DNA from: JAYFRE01 sp034926235 | Lineage (GTDB): Bacteria > Pseudomonadota > Alphaproteobacteria > Rhodospirillales > Magnetospirillaceae | Assembly (NCBI GenBank): GCA_034926235.1 | Contig: JAYFRE010000018.1 | Coordinates: 1-49,849 of the forward strand | Length of the DNA stretch: 49,849 nt | Direction of reading: 5' to 3' | Shown: in pieces, positions 34,012 through 41,270 of the stretch | How positions within the stretch are numbered: the stretch's first letter is position 1 | Layout of the letters: each line of letters opens with the position of its first letter | Position numbers and translations under genes: made by a program | The notes under the pieces: generated by a model | Seen by the model: only the letters and a program-made list of their open reading frames with translations | What the model was told of the DNA's origin: nothing | Databases searched by the model: none

Positions 34012-34632
34012 TCAGGAGGCCCAGCGCGACAATCTGTATACGGTCGCCGGCGGAATGTTGCGCAAGGTCCGCCCGATCCGGACGGCCCGCAGATCGAGCC
34101 GTTCCAAGATCACGTCCGGCACGGGACAGCTCGGCCCATAGGTGAATTGGTAGAACGCGCCGTCGGGCCGAAGACATGAAAAAGCGCCGTTCAGGACTCC
34201 CATCACCTTGCGCGGCGGCATCGACAGGAAGGGAAGGCCGCTGATGACCGCGCCGGCCGGGGCGTCCGCGAAGAGCGCGCGCCGCGACAGGTGGGCGGCA
34301 TCCATGCGCAGCACCCGCGCTTCGGGGAACCGTGTGCGGAGCATGGCGGCGAAAGCAGGATCGTATTCGATCAGCGTCAGGGCGCTTTCCGCAACGCCTC
34401 GGTCCAGCAAGGCCCTGGTGAAAACGCCGGTGCCCGGCCCAAGTTCGAGGATCGGACCTGTTTGGGCGGTAATTTCCCGCGTCATCGCCCGGGCGAGGGC
34501 GGCGCTTGACGGAACGACGGATGCGACGCGTTTGGGATCGGCGAGCCACGAACGGAAAAATTTTCCGACATCGAGATAGGTGGTGCTGCCTGTCATGGGC
34601 CGGTCCAGGGATACGCTCTTTTTTTTCAGCAT
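34012..34632 (-). CDS. PmtA/KsgA-type methyltransferase, probable phosphatidylethanolamine N-methyltransferase
   Basis: 206-residue Rossmann methyltransferase with SAM motif LELGPGTGVFTRALL and the family N-terminus FFRSWLADPKRVASVVPSS. This N-terminal text is typical of Rhodobacter/Sinorhizobium-type PmtA and related rRNA-dimethylase-like proteins. FYQFTYGPSCPVP near the C-terminus also fits PmtA-like enzymes. The likely product is mono- to trimethylated phosphatidylethanolamine (phosphatidylcholine), at the inner membrane face. ATG 34632 or 34596 are both possible starts. Confidence 0.78.
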   Translation of the reverse strand: MLKKKSVSLDRPMTGSTTYLDVGKFFRSWLADPKRVASVVPSSAALARAMTREITAQTGPILELGPGTGVFTRALLDRGVAESALTLIEYDPAFAAMLRTRFPEARVLRMDAAHLSRRALFADAPAGAVISGLPFLSMPPRKVMGVLNGAFSCLRPDGAFYQFTYGPSCPVPDVILERLDLRAVRIGRTLRNIPPATVYRLSRWAS

Positions 34633-34890
34633 GATCGCCGGAATAAATTTAAAGACATTCGTGGTGTTTTCAAACGCCGGATGGGCGGGAAGGCGGATTT
34701 CGAGCGATTCCGCGTGAGCTGTCAGACAAACGATACGCGTGCCGCCGCAATGCGGCAACCATGACGAAAGCGGTGTCCGCTATCGGTGAAACGGGTGAGC
34801 ATTCGTGGTTCCATTCGGTGCCGCCCTTGGAGTGACTGGAAGCCGTTCCCATTTAGATGCGGAATGACAGCAAGAAAACGAGGCGGAAAA

Positions 34891-35340
34891 ATGGCGGATT
34901 ACCGGAAAGATCCGGCGGCGGTGGCAGGGCTTTCGCCCGAACAATTCCGGGTGACCCAGCAAGGCGACACCGAGACGCCGGGCACGGGGGCCTATCTCCA
35001 TAACAAAGAGCCGGGCCTTTATGTCGATGTGGTCTCGGGCGAGCCGCTGTTCGTTTCGTCCGACAAGTTCGATTCAGGGTGCGGCTGGCCCAGTTTCGTC
35101 AAACCGGTCGATGCCGCCAACATCGTCGAACGGCGGGATCTTTCCCACGGCATGGTCCGGACGGAAATCCGTTCAAACCATGGCGACAGCCATCTGGGCC
35201 ATGTCTTCCCCGACGGTCCCCGGGACCGGGGGGGCTTGCGTTATTGCATCAATTCGGCGGCGTTGCGCTTCGTGCCCAAAAAGGACATGGAGGCGGAAGG
35301 CTATGGCGATTACCTGCCCGATCTGAAGGATGACCGATGA
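34891..35340 (+). CDS. msrB: Peptide-methionine (R)-S-oxide reductase MsrB
   Basis: 149-residue repair enzyme for the R epimer of methionine sulfoxide. The catalytic Cys119 lies in LRYCINSAALRF and a likely resolving Cys64 in SGCGWPSF. HLGHVFPDGP is conserved. The CxxC zinc pairs of the other MsrB subtype are missing, so it is the metal-free type. GAGG precedes the ATG at 34891. Its stop overlaps the msrA start as ATGA, so both epimer-specific enzymes are made together. The 258-bp divergent region upstream (34633-34890) shows no gene. Confidence 0.95.
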   Translation: MADYRKDPAAVAGLSPEQFRVTQQGDTETPGTGAYLHNKEPGLYVDVVSGEPLFVSSDKFDSGCGWPSFVKPVDAANIVERRDLSHGMVRTEIRSNHGDSHLGHVFPDGPRDRGGLRYCINSAALRFVPKKDMEAEGYGDYLPDLKDDR

Positions 35341-35840
35341 GCGAAGAACGCGCCTTGCTGGCGGGAGGCTGCTTCTGGGGCATGCAGGCCCTGCTGCGTC
35401 AGCTTCCCGGGGTTCTGTCCACCCGGGTCGGCTATAGCGGCGGCGAGGTCGAGAACGCGACCTATCGCAACCATGGCAACCATGCTGAAACGGTCGAGAT
35501 CGTTTTCGACCCCGACCGGATCGGTTATCGGGATCTGTTGGAATTCTTCTTTCAGATTCACGACCCGACCACCAGGAATCGCCAGGGCAACGATATCGGC
35601 CCCAGCTACCGGTCGGCGATTTTCTATCAAAATGACGAGCAGTACCGCATCGCGCAGGCGATCGTCGCCGAAATCAGCGCGTCGGGCCGGTGGCCGGGAA
35701 AGCCGGTCACGGAAATCGCTCCCGCCGGCCCGTTCTGGGAGGCCGAGCCCGAACATCAGGATTATCTGGAACGGTTTCCGGACGGATATACCTGCCATTT
35801 CATCCGCCCAACCTGGACGCTGCGCGGTTCCCCGGGCTGA
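35337..35840 (+). CDS. msrA: Peptide-methionine (S)-S-oxide reductase MsrA
   Basis: 167-residue enzyme for the S epimer of methionine sulfoxide. The catalytic GCFWG motif has Cys12. GYSGG and the HDPTT region are conserved, and EHQDYLERFPDGYTCHF closes the fold. The start overlaps the msrB stop. No distal resolving cysteine cluster is seen at the C-terminus beyond the Cys in YTCHF. Confidence 0.95.
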   Translation: MSEERALLAGGCFWGMQALLRQLPGVLSTRVGYSGGEVENATYRNHGNHAETVEIVFDPDRIGYRDLLEFFFQIHDPTTRNRQGNDIGPSYRSAIFYQNDEQYRIAQAIVAEISASGRWPGKPVTEIAPAGPFWEAEPEHQDYLERFPDGYTCHFIRPTWTLRGSPG

Positions 35841-35862
35841 TTTCGTCGGAGGGGCTTGCACA

Positions 35863-35900
35863 CGATATGTTTTCGATATATCTTAACCGACATATCGAAA
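35863..35900. promoter_or_regulatory. Dyad operator of the PadR gene
   Basis: Two nested perfect inverted repeats: CGATATGT (35863-35870) with ACATATCG (35890-35897), and TTTCGATAT (35871-35879) with ATATCGAAA (35892-35900). They end 17 bp before the PadR start codon. AT-rich dyads of this kind are typical PadR sites, so autoregulation is a reasonable inference. Confidence 0.7.
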
Positions 35901-35917
35901 CCAAAGGACTTTCTTAC

Positions 35918-36556
35918 ATGTTTCACGTCAAATTTAGTCAGCGTTCATCCGGCCGGCATGGCGAAGGCCATGCCCATCACGGCCACCACGCGCATGATGA
36001 CCATCATGCCCACCACGTCCATGGCGAAATGGGCGGCCATGGTCATGGCCCCGGAGGGCCGCATCATGGCGGTCGGCGCGGCGGCGGCGGCAGGCTTGGC
36101 CGGCTGTTCGCGCATGGCGATCTGCATCTCCTGATCCTGCATCTGATCGATGAGAAGCCTCGCCATGGCTATGAACTGATCAAGGGCATCGCCGACATGG
36201 CGGGCGGCGTCTACAGCCCCAGCCCGGGAAGCGTCTATCCGGCGCTGACCATGTTGGAGGAACAGGGTCACGCCGTGGCCGAGGCTGAAGAGGGCGGTCG
36301 GAAATCCTATGCCGCCACGGCGGCCGGGAAAGCCTATCTTGCCGAAAACCGCGCAGCGGTGGAATCCATCCTGGCGCATCTGCAACATGCCCGTGCGGCG
36401 CAAGGGCCCGCGCCCGCGCCATCGATCGTTCGCGCCATGGAAGGTTTGAAACTGGCGCTTGTCCTGCGGCTGGAGCGGGGACCGCTGGACGAGGCGCAAA
36501 CCCGGGCGGTGACCGAGGCTCTGGAGCAGGCCATCGGCGCAATCGAACGGAGCTAG
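35918..36556 (+). CDS. PadR family regulator with histidine-rich N-terminus
   Basis: 212-residue regulator. The PadR winged helix spans about residues 66-140 (LHLLILHLIDEKPRHGYELIKGI, SPGSVYPALTMLEEQG, GRKSYAATAAG). A C-terminal helical dimerisation part follows. Residues 14-50 carry 16 histidines in 37 positions, then a Gly/Arg-rich stretch. The His tract could bind Ni, Zn, Cu or heme; this is inference. The start at 35918 (MFHVKF) has AAAGGA upstream and lies just after the dyad. The msrA stop is 77 bp upstream. Confidence 0.9.
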   Translation: MFHVKFSQRSSGRHGEGHAHHGHHAHDDHHAHHVHGEMGGHGHGPGGPHHGGRRGGGGRLGRLFAHGDLHLLILHLIDEKPRHGYELIKGIADMAGGVYSPSPGSVYPALTMLEEQGHAVAEAEEGGRKSYAATAAGKAYLAENRAAVESILAHLQHARAAQGPAPAPSIVRAMEGLKLALVLRLERGPLDEAQTRAVTEALEQAIGAIERS

Positions 36557-36559
36557 ATC

Positions 36560-36775
36560 ATGGATGGATGGATCAGGACGCGGTTGCGGCGGCTGGGATC
36601 GTCCGGGCGTTTGGGTGCGACGGAGCGGGATGCGGACCCTGAGCCCGATCCGGCCCGGCCCCCGGATGAAAGCGGGGCCGGCGTCCTTGCGGATGAGCGT
36701 GGAGAGCAGGCGGCGTCAAGACCGGCGGCTGCTCCCGCCCACACGCAGGCGACGCGCCGTCATGTCCCCAGTTGA
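36560..36775 (+). CDS. Possible small protein after padR
   Basis: 71 codons starting 3 bp after the PadR stop with GGAG upstream. The sequence is low-complexity, rich in Arg, Pro, Ala and Asp, with no recognised domain. Its stop lies inside the -35 box of the tyrS leader promoter. It may be a genuine co-transcribed gene or only an open frame in GC-rich DNA. Confidence 0.25.
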   Translation: MDGWIRTRLRRLGSSGRLGATERDADPEPDPARPPDESGAGVLADERGEQAASRPAAAPAHTQATRRHVPS

Positions 36776-36800
36776 CAGGCCCCGCCGGCCCCTATATCGA
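36772..36800 (+). promoter_or_regulatory. Promoter of the tyrS leader transcript
   Basis: A consensus -35 TTGACA (36772-36777) is followed by TATATCGA. TATCGA (36795-36800) is at 17-bp spacing and TATATC (36793-36798) at 15-bp spacing. The expected start of transcription is about 36806-36808, at the first base of the leader peptide ATG. Confidence 0.65.
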
Positions 36801-36807
36801 TAGCGCC

Positions 36808-36858
36808 ATGTATGCCATGCCGCATCCCAAGGACGTTTATTACGCGCTGTTCCTTTAA
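36808..36858 (+). CDS. tyrS leader peptide (putative, tyrosine-rich)
   Basis: A 16-residue reading frame MYAMPHPKDVYYALFL, with three tyrosines including adjacent Tyr codons TAT-TAC at 36838-36843. There is no ribosome-binding site, and the promoter places the transcript start at the ATG, so it would be read leaderless, as known for some alphaproteobacterial trp leader peptides. It is followed by competing RNA pairings and a terminator before tyrS. The job would be sensing charged tRNA-Tyr by ribosome stalling. Not previously known to me for this gene; the function is inferred from structure only. Confidence 0.65.
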   Translation: MYAMPHPKDVYYALFL

Positions 36859-36918
36859 CAGGAGCGGCAGCGTCGATCTCGACCGAAACATGCCGCCGTC
36901 AGGGCGGCATTCGTTTTT
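36845..36918 (+). terminator. tyrS attenuator (competing hairpins and intrinsic terminator)
   Basis: The terminator stem is ATGCCGCC (36890-36897) with GGCGGCAT (36903-36910), loop GTCAG, followed by TCGTTTTT. An antiterminator can form between GCGGCA (36864-36869) and TGCCGC (36891-36896), which uses the same left arm. A protector can form between CGCTG (36845-36849), just after the Tyr codons, and CAGCG (36868-36872). The classical 1:2, 2:3, 3:4 order is therefore present. A ribosome stalled at 36838-36843 would cover segment 1 and free segment 2. Confidence 0.68.
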
Positions 36919-36968
36919 CAGACGGTCCTCCCGGCGGCCCGAACCCCCAGGACAGGATTGAAAATCCG

Positions 36969-38246
36969 ATGATTTCCGAGACAGAAAGCCCAAGCTACCA
37001 GCCCCGCTCCCTGGCGCTGCGCACTCTGACGGCGCGTGGCTATGTCAATCAGGGCACCAATCTCGAAGGGCTCGATCAGGCGTTTGAAGCCGGAATCGTG
37101 CCCGCTTATATCGGGTTCGACGCCACGGCGGACAGCCTGCATGTCGGCCATCTTTTGCCGATCATGACACTGCGCCGCTTGCAGCAATGCGGTCACAAGC
37201 CGCTGGTGCTGATCGGCGGCGGCACCACCCGAATCGGCGATCCCAGCTTTCGTTCCGAAGCCCGCCCGATGCTGTCGGATGAACAGATCCAGGCCAATAT
37301 CCGCGGCATCCGTCAGGTGTTCGACCGATTCCTGACCTTTGGCGACGGCCCCACCGACGCGGTGATGCTGAACAATGCCGACTGGCTGGACCAGCTTCAC
37401 TACATCCAGATGTTGCGCGAGGTCGGACGTCATTTCTCGGTCAACCGCATGCTGTCCTTCGACAGCGTCAAGACCCGGCTGGAACGCCAGGACAATCTGA
37501 GCTTCCTTGAGTTCAACTATATGATCCTTCAGGCCTACGACTTTCTTGAATTGTCGCGGCGCATGGGCTGCCAGTTGCAGATGGGCGGCGCGGATCAATG
37601 GGGGAATATCGTTTGCGGCATCGATTTGATCCGCCGCATCGAGGGCAAGGAGTCGTTCGGCCTGACCGCGCCGCTCTTGACCACCGCGTCGGGTGCGAAG
37701 ATGGGCAAGACCGCCGCCGGCGCGGTATGGCTGAACGCCGATCGGCTGTCGCCCTATGATTACTGGCAATTCTGGCGCAATACCGAGGATGGCGACGTCA
37801 TTCGTTTCCTGCGCCTGTTTACCGATCTGCCGCAGGACGAGATCGATACCCTGTCCCGGCTGGAAGGTGCTGCGCTGAACAGCGTCAAGGAACGGCTGGC
37901 GACTGAGGCGACGACGTTGGCTCATGGTCCGGACGCGGCCCGTGAAGCGGCCCAAACCGCGCGGCGGACTTTTGCCGAGGGCGCGGCGGCGGAAGGACTG
38001 CCCACACTGGCCTTGTCCGAAGACGAGGCGACGTCCGGTGTGACGGTGGTCGATCTTCTGGTCCGTTCCGGCTTGGCCGCCTCGAAGGGCGAGGCGCGGC
38101 GGCTGATCCAGGGGCGCGGCGTGCGCATCGGCGGCGCTGTGGTCGAATCGGATGTGGAAAAACTGGACGGCGCGGCGTTCGAAGGGCAAGACAGCGTGCG
38201 TCTGTCCGCGGGCCGTAAGCGCCATGTCCTGATCAAGCGGGCCTGA
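36969..38246 (+). CDS. tyrS: Tyrosyl-tRNA synthetase
   Basis: 425-residue class I synthetase charging tRNA-Tyr. The HIGH motif is HVGH at 58-61, the KMSKS equivalent is KMGKT at 244-248, and the tyrosine-binding region includes FLEFNYMILQAYDF and MGGADQWGN. The C-terminal S4 RNA-binding domain spans about 360-425 (GEARRLIQGRGVRIGG). AGGA precedes the ATG. The gene lies 50 bp after a leader-peptide attenuator, which predicts higher expression when charged tRNA-Tyr is scarce. Confidence 0.97.
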   Translation: MISETESPSYQPRSLALRTLTARGYVNQGTNLEGLDQAFEAGIVPAYIGFDATADSLHVGHLLPIMTLRRLQQCGHKPLVLIGGGTTRIGDPSFRSEARPMLSDEQIQANIRGIRQVFDRFLTFGDGPTDAVMLNNADWLDQLHYIQMLREVGRHFSVNRMLSFDSVKTRLERQDNLSFLEFNYMILQAYDFLELSRRMGCQLQMGGADQWGNIVCGIDLIRRIEGKESFGLTAPLLTTASGAKMGKTAAGAVWLNADRLSPYDYWQFWRNTEDGDVIRFLRLFTDLPQDEIDTLSRLEGAALNSVKERLATEATTLAHGPDAAREAAQTARRTFAEGAAAEGLPTLALSEDEATSGVTVVDLLVRSGLAASKGEARRLIQGRGVRIGGAVVESDVEKLDGAAFEGQDSVRLSAGRKRHVLIKRA

Positions 38247-38384
38247 AGGCCGAAAACCGCGAGGTTGCGTATAAACCGGGGGGCTTGCAACGGGCCCTCC
38301 GGTTTTGGTGATCCCACTGCCTCGGCGCGTCGCGACAATGCTCGTGACGGATACCGGGTGCGGCGCTATACTCGATGCTGCAAG

Positions 38385-38440
38385 ATGGAGATGGCATTCC
38401 TCCCTTAACCGCCGCAGCTTGTGGCTGATGATGCCTACGA
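38385..38440 (+). promoter_or_regulatory. Fluoride riboswitch (crcB motif)
   Basis: The sequence fits the crcB RNA consensus closely. GGAG (38387-38390) pairs with CTCC (38400-38403). The conserved GATGGCATTCC is followed by TTAACCGCC and GGCTGATGATGCCTAC. The pseudoknot pairs GGCAT (38393-38397) with ATGCC (38431-38435). It lies directly upstream of crcB, its usual target. A -10-like TATACT is at 38367-38372. Downstream, CCTACG (38434-38439) can pair with CGTAGG (38457-38462), enclosing CGGCC/GGCCG, which competes with the pseudoknot. Confidence 0.93.
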
Positions 38441-38511
38441 ACGGCCGGACAGGCCGCGTAGGGATCTGCTGCCTGTCCTCACGGAACGATCTTCACGAGA
38501 GGACGATCGCG

Positions 38512-38895
38512 GTGTTGAAACCTATTCTTGCCATTGCTCTGGGCTCGGTGTTCGGCGGTCTTCTGCGCTGGGGCTTGGGGCTCAAACTCAACAGTCTGTT
38601 CCCAAGCGTTCCGCCCGGAACGCTGGCGGCCAATCTGATCGCCGGTTACATCGTCGGGCTGGCGGTCGCCTATTTCGCCCATGTTCCCAACCTATCGCCC
38701 GAGTGGCGATTGCTGATCATCACGGGATTTTGCGGCGGACTTTCCACCTTTTCCACCTTTTCGGCCGAGATCGTCGGCCTATTGCAACGCGGTCTGTATT
38801 CCTGGGCGATGGGCGCCATCGCGATTCATGTAACAGGGTCGCTGGTCATGACCTTCGCCGGCATCGCCACAGTGACATGGCTCAAATCTTCCTGA
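38512..38895 (+). CDS. crcB: Fluoride ion channel CrcB/Fluc
   Basis: 127-residue four-helix membrane protein that exports fluoride as an antiparallel dimer. Family motifs: GSVFGGLLRW in helix 1, GTLAANLIAGYIVG in helix 2, and the channel-lining GFCGGLSTFSTFS break in helix 3, with the two conserved Phe residues. The start is GTG at 38512, with GAGAGGA 8 nt upstream; an adjacent TTG is the alternative. Control by the riboswitch 70 bp upstream is expected. A DUF190 gene follows 10 bp after the stop. Confidence 0.95.
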   Translation: MLKPILAIALGSVFGGLLRWGLGLKLNSLFPSVPPGTLAANLIAGYIVGLAVAYFAHVPNLSPEWRLLIITGFCGGLSTFSTFSAEIVGLLQRGLYSWAMGAIAIHVTGSLVMTFAGIATVTWLKSS

Positions 38896-38905
38896 GGAAT
38901 GCATC

Positions 38906-39238
38906 ATGAACGGTTATCAGATCACCTTCTTCACCCAGCAGGACCGTCATCATTCCGGCCAGCCGCTGGCCGGCTGGCTTGTTCATCTGGCCGCCGAACT
39001 AGGGCTTCGTGGCGCGACGTTGATTCCCGCGAGCGAGGGCATGGGGCATGACCGGCGGGTTCATTCGGCGGGTTTTTTCGAACTGGCCGACCAGCCGCTG
39101 GCGGTGCTGATGGCGGTCTCCGCCGAAGAGGCGGATCGCTTGTTCCAGCGGCTGCGGACTGAAGATATCCGCCTGTTCTATGTTAAGATTCCGGCGGAAT
39201 TCGGCCTTGTGGGAAGGGACTCCGATCCCGACCAGTAA
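38906..39238 (+). CDS. DUF190 family protein
   Basis: 110-residue cytosolic protein of the DUF190 family, PII-like in fold. Family text: QITFFTQQDRHHSGQPLAGWLV, GLRGATLIPASEGMGHDRRVHS. DUF190 proteins are regularly found beside crcB under fluoride riboswitches and probably support fluoride tolerance; the mechanism is not established. GAGGA upstream of the ATG and a 10-bp gap to crcB show it is in the same operon. Confidence 0.93.
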   Translation: MNGYQITFFTQQDRHHSGQPLAGWLVHLAAELGLRGATLIPASEGMGHDRRVHSAGFFELADQPLAVLMAVSAEEADRLFQRLRTEDIRLFYVKIPAEFGLVGRDSDPDQ

Positions 39239-39342
39239 AAGCGAGCTACGGCTCGGGAACGGGGCTGGCAAAACGCACTCAGATGGAAGGGCGTTAAGCA
39301 GGAATGAAAACCCGGCATGTTTTGGGTGGAAAACACAGGCGG

Positions 39343-39376
39343 GGCGGAGCAATCCGGGATTTCCGGTCGCTCCGCC
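39343..39376 (-). terminator. Possible terminator after tpx
   Basis: GGCGGAGC (39343-39350) pairs with GCTCCGCC (39369-39376), loop 18 nt. It lies 13 bp after the tpx stop. A short T run comes only 9 nt past the stem on the minus strand, so strength is uncertain. Nothing else is seen in 39239-39389. Confidence 0.45.
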
Positions 39377-39389
39377 TCGGCGTACTGCG

Positions 39390-39893
39390 TCAGGCGAGGA
39401 CGGCCAGCGCGGCGGTGTAGTCGGGCTCTTCCTTGATCTCGGACACCAACTGGGCGTGCAACACCTTGTTTTGTTCGTCGAGCACGATCACGGCGCGGGC
39501 GGCCAGCCCGGCCAGCGGCCCACTGGCCAGCGCGACGCCGTAATCTTTCAGAAAAGCCGCGCCGCGCATGGTCGACAGGGTGACGACGTTGGACAGCCCT
39601 TCGGCTCCGCAGAATCGCCCTTGTGCGAAGGGCAGATCGGCGGAAATGCACAAGGTCACGGTGTTGGGGCGTTCATTGGCCAGCGCGTTGAAGCGCCGCA
39701 CCGAAGCCGCGCAGGTGGGCGTGTCGATGCTGGGGAAAATGTTGAGAATCTTACGCTTGCCGGCGAAATTGGTCAGCCCGACATCGGCGAGATCCTGGGC
39801 GACGAGGGAGAAGGCTTTCGCCGTGTCGCCCTTCTTGGGGAAGGTTCCGGCGACATCGACAGGGTTACCGGCCAGAGTTACGCTGCTGCTCAT
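39390..39893 (-). CDS. tpx: Thiol peroxidase (atypical 2-Cys peroxiredoxin)
   Basis: 167-residue Tpx that reduces alkyl hydroperoxides using thioredoxin. The peroxidatic Cys61 lies in SIDTPTCAASVRRFN and the resolving Cys95 in AQGRFCGAEG, with the usual 34-residue spacing. The N-terminus VTLAGNPVDVAGTFPKKGD is typical. It stands alone, separated by 82 bp from the upstream PLP-enzyme gene. Confidence 0.96.
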   Translation of the reverse strand: MSSSVTLAGNPVDVAGTFPKKGDTAKAFSLVAQDLADVGLTNFAGKRKILNIFPSIDTPTCAASVRRFNALANERPNTVTLCISADLPFAQGRFCGAEGLSNVVTLSTMRGAAFLKDYGVALASGPLAGLAARAVIVLDEQNKVLHAQLVSEIKEEPDYTAALAVLA

Positions 39894-39975
39894 GGGGATT
39901 CCTTAGGGCAAAATGACGGTTAGCCGTCAGGGTATCATGGATTGTTCCAACGGGGCAGAGCCTCTCGGCAGAGGT

Positions 39976-41169
39976 TCAGTTTCCGTCCAGCACCCTTTCC
40001 AGATCGTCGATCAAATCCTGCCCATCTTCCAGCCCGACGGACAGGCGGAAAACGCCGTCACCGGCCCAGGCCCGGTACTCTTCGGCATCGCGCCCCTCCA
40101 GCCGGAAGGAGGAGCGGATGATGTCTTCGGTCGGGATGTAACAAACCAGGCTGCGCGTCTTGCCCAGGGAAACCGCGTAGGAAAAAACCGAAACCCGGTC
40201 GGCCATTTTCCGCGCCAGCGCCGCGCCGTTGGGGACGGAAAAAGACACCATGCCGGAAAAATTCCGCATTTGCCGGCGCGCCAGTTCATGCTGCGGATGT
40301 GATTCGAGACCGGGCCATAAGACCCGGCCAATGCCGGGATGGGCGGACAGAAACGCGGCGACAAGACCAGCGTTGGCCTGGTGCTGGGCCATGCGCGCGG
40401 GTAGGGTCTCCAGGCCGCGCAGGATCAGCCAGGCGGCGAACGGGTTCAGCGCAGCACCGAAATGGATCAAGGCTTCCTTGCGGATCGAATCGAGCGCCTC
40501 GCGCCTGCCGATGATCGCGCCGCCCAACGCATCGCCATGACCGCCGATATATTTCGTCAGCGAATGAATGACGTAATCGGCCCCCAGGGATAAAGGCCGG
40601 ATGCCGATTGGGGTGGCCATGGTGGAATCGACCGACAATTCGGCCCCGGCGGCATGCGCCAGTGCGGCGATGGCGGCGATGTCGGTCAGCCGCAGGATCG
40701 GATTGGCCGGGGTTTCGACATGAATCAGCCGGGTTTCGGGCCGCAAGGCCGCCGCGACGGCATTCGGGTCGGACGTGTCCACGGCGCTGACCAGAATGCC
40801 GAATTTAGGCAGGATGTCATGAGCCAGTTCAGCCGCGCCGGCATAGCAAACATTGGAAAGGATCAGATGATCCCCCGCCTTTAGCCGGGACAGGAACAGA
40901 CCGCTGACGGCGGCCATGCCGCTGGAAAAGCTCAATCCGGCCTCGCCCCCTTCCAACGCGGCCAGGCGGGCCTCCAGCAGATCGGTGGTCGGGTTGCTCC
41001 AGCGTGAATAGAAATAGGGGGCGGGACCGGACAGATCGTTGGCGGAAAAACCGATGGCGTCGGGATGGCTGTAAAAGCTGGTGGCCGGGGAAAGGAGATT
41101 GAGGACGGGTTCGCCGGTCTTGCGGCCGGATTCTGCGGCGTGAAGGGCGTCGGTCTCGGGATGGCTCAC
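39976..41169 (-). CDS. Cys/Met metabolism PLP-dependent enzyme
   Basis: 397-residue fold-type I enzyme of the trans-sulfuration family. Motifs: YSRWSNPTTDLLEARLAALEGG, FSSGMAAVSG, and the Schiff-base Lys206 in HSLTKYIGGHGDALGG. It could be cystathionine gamma-synthase, cystathionine/methionine gamma-lyase or O-acylhomoserine sulfhydrylase; the sequence by itself does not choose. It has its own promoter upstream. No methionine riboswitch is visible in the 101-bp gap. Confidence 0.9.
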   Translation of the reverse strand: MSHPETDALHAAESGRKTGEPVLNLLSPATSFYSHPDAIGFSANDLSGPAPYFYSRWSNPTTDLLEARLAALEGGEAGLSFSSGMAAVSGLFLSRLKAGDHLILSNVCYAGAAELAHDILPKFGILVSAVDTSDPNAVAAALRPETRLIHVETPANPILRLTDIAAIAALAHAAGAELSVDSTMATPIGIRPLSLGADYVIHSLTKYIGGHGDALGGAIIGRREALDSIRKEALIHFGAALNPFAAWLILRGLETLPARMAQHQANAGLVAAFLSAHPGIGRVLWPGLESHPQHELARRQMRNFSGMVSFSVPNGAALARKMADRVSVFSYAVSLGKTRSLVCYIPTEDIIRSSFRLEGRDAEEYRAWAGDGVFRLSVGLEDGQDLIDDLERVLDGN

Positions 41170-41215
41170 GGGATCGGTCTCCGTTGTTCAGAGGCGGCGC
41201 ATTAAACACGAAAAC

Positions 41216-41243
41216 TATGTATGAAATAATAAATCGCACACAA
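41216..41243 (-). promoter_or_regulatory. Promoter of the Cys/Met PLP-enzyme gene
   Basis: Read on the minus strand: -35 TTGTGT (41243-41238), 16-bp AT-rich spacer, -10 TACATA (41221-41216). The start of the gene is at 41169, leaving a leader of about 40 nt. The flanking DNA is AT-rich, unlike its surroundings. Confidence 0.6.
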
Positions 41244-41270
41244 AATTAATGCTCTTTTAAGCCGCCGCCG

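Noticed and set aside
34656..34809. Ten-base direct repeat CATTCGTGGT at 34656-34665 and 34800-34809
   Set aside because: Too short, and the copies are 144 bp apart with no symmetry or relation to the promoters that I can see.
35919..35934. Possible fourth parS site (TGTTTCACGTCAAATT)
   Set aside because: Only the left half matches; the right half has lost the symmetric bases, and it is far from the parAB cluster. It is simply the first codons of padR.
36918..38225. Minus-strand open frame of 435 codons opposite tyrS
   Set aside because: tyrS is complete with all motifs; the antisense frame has no recognisable protein features.
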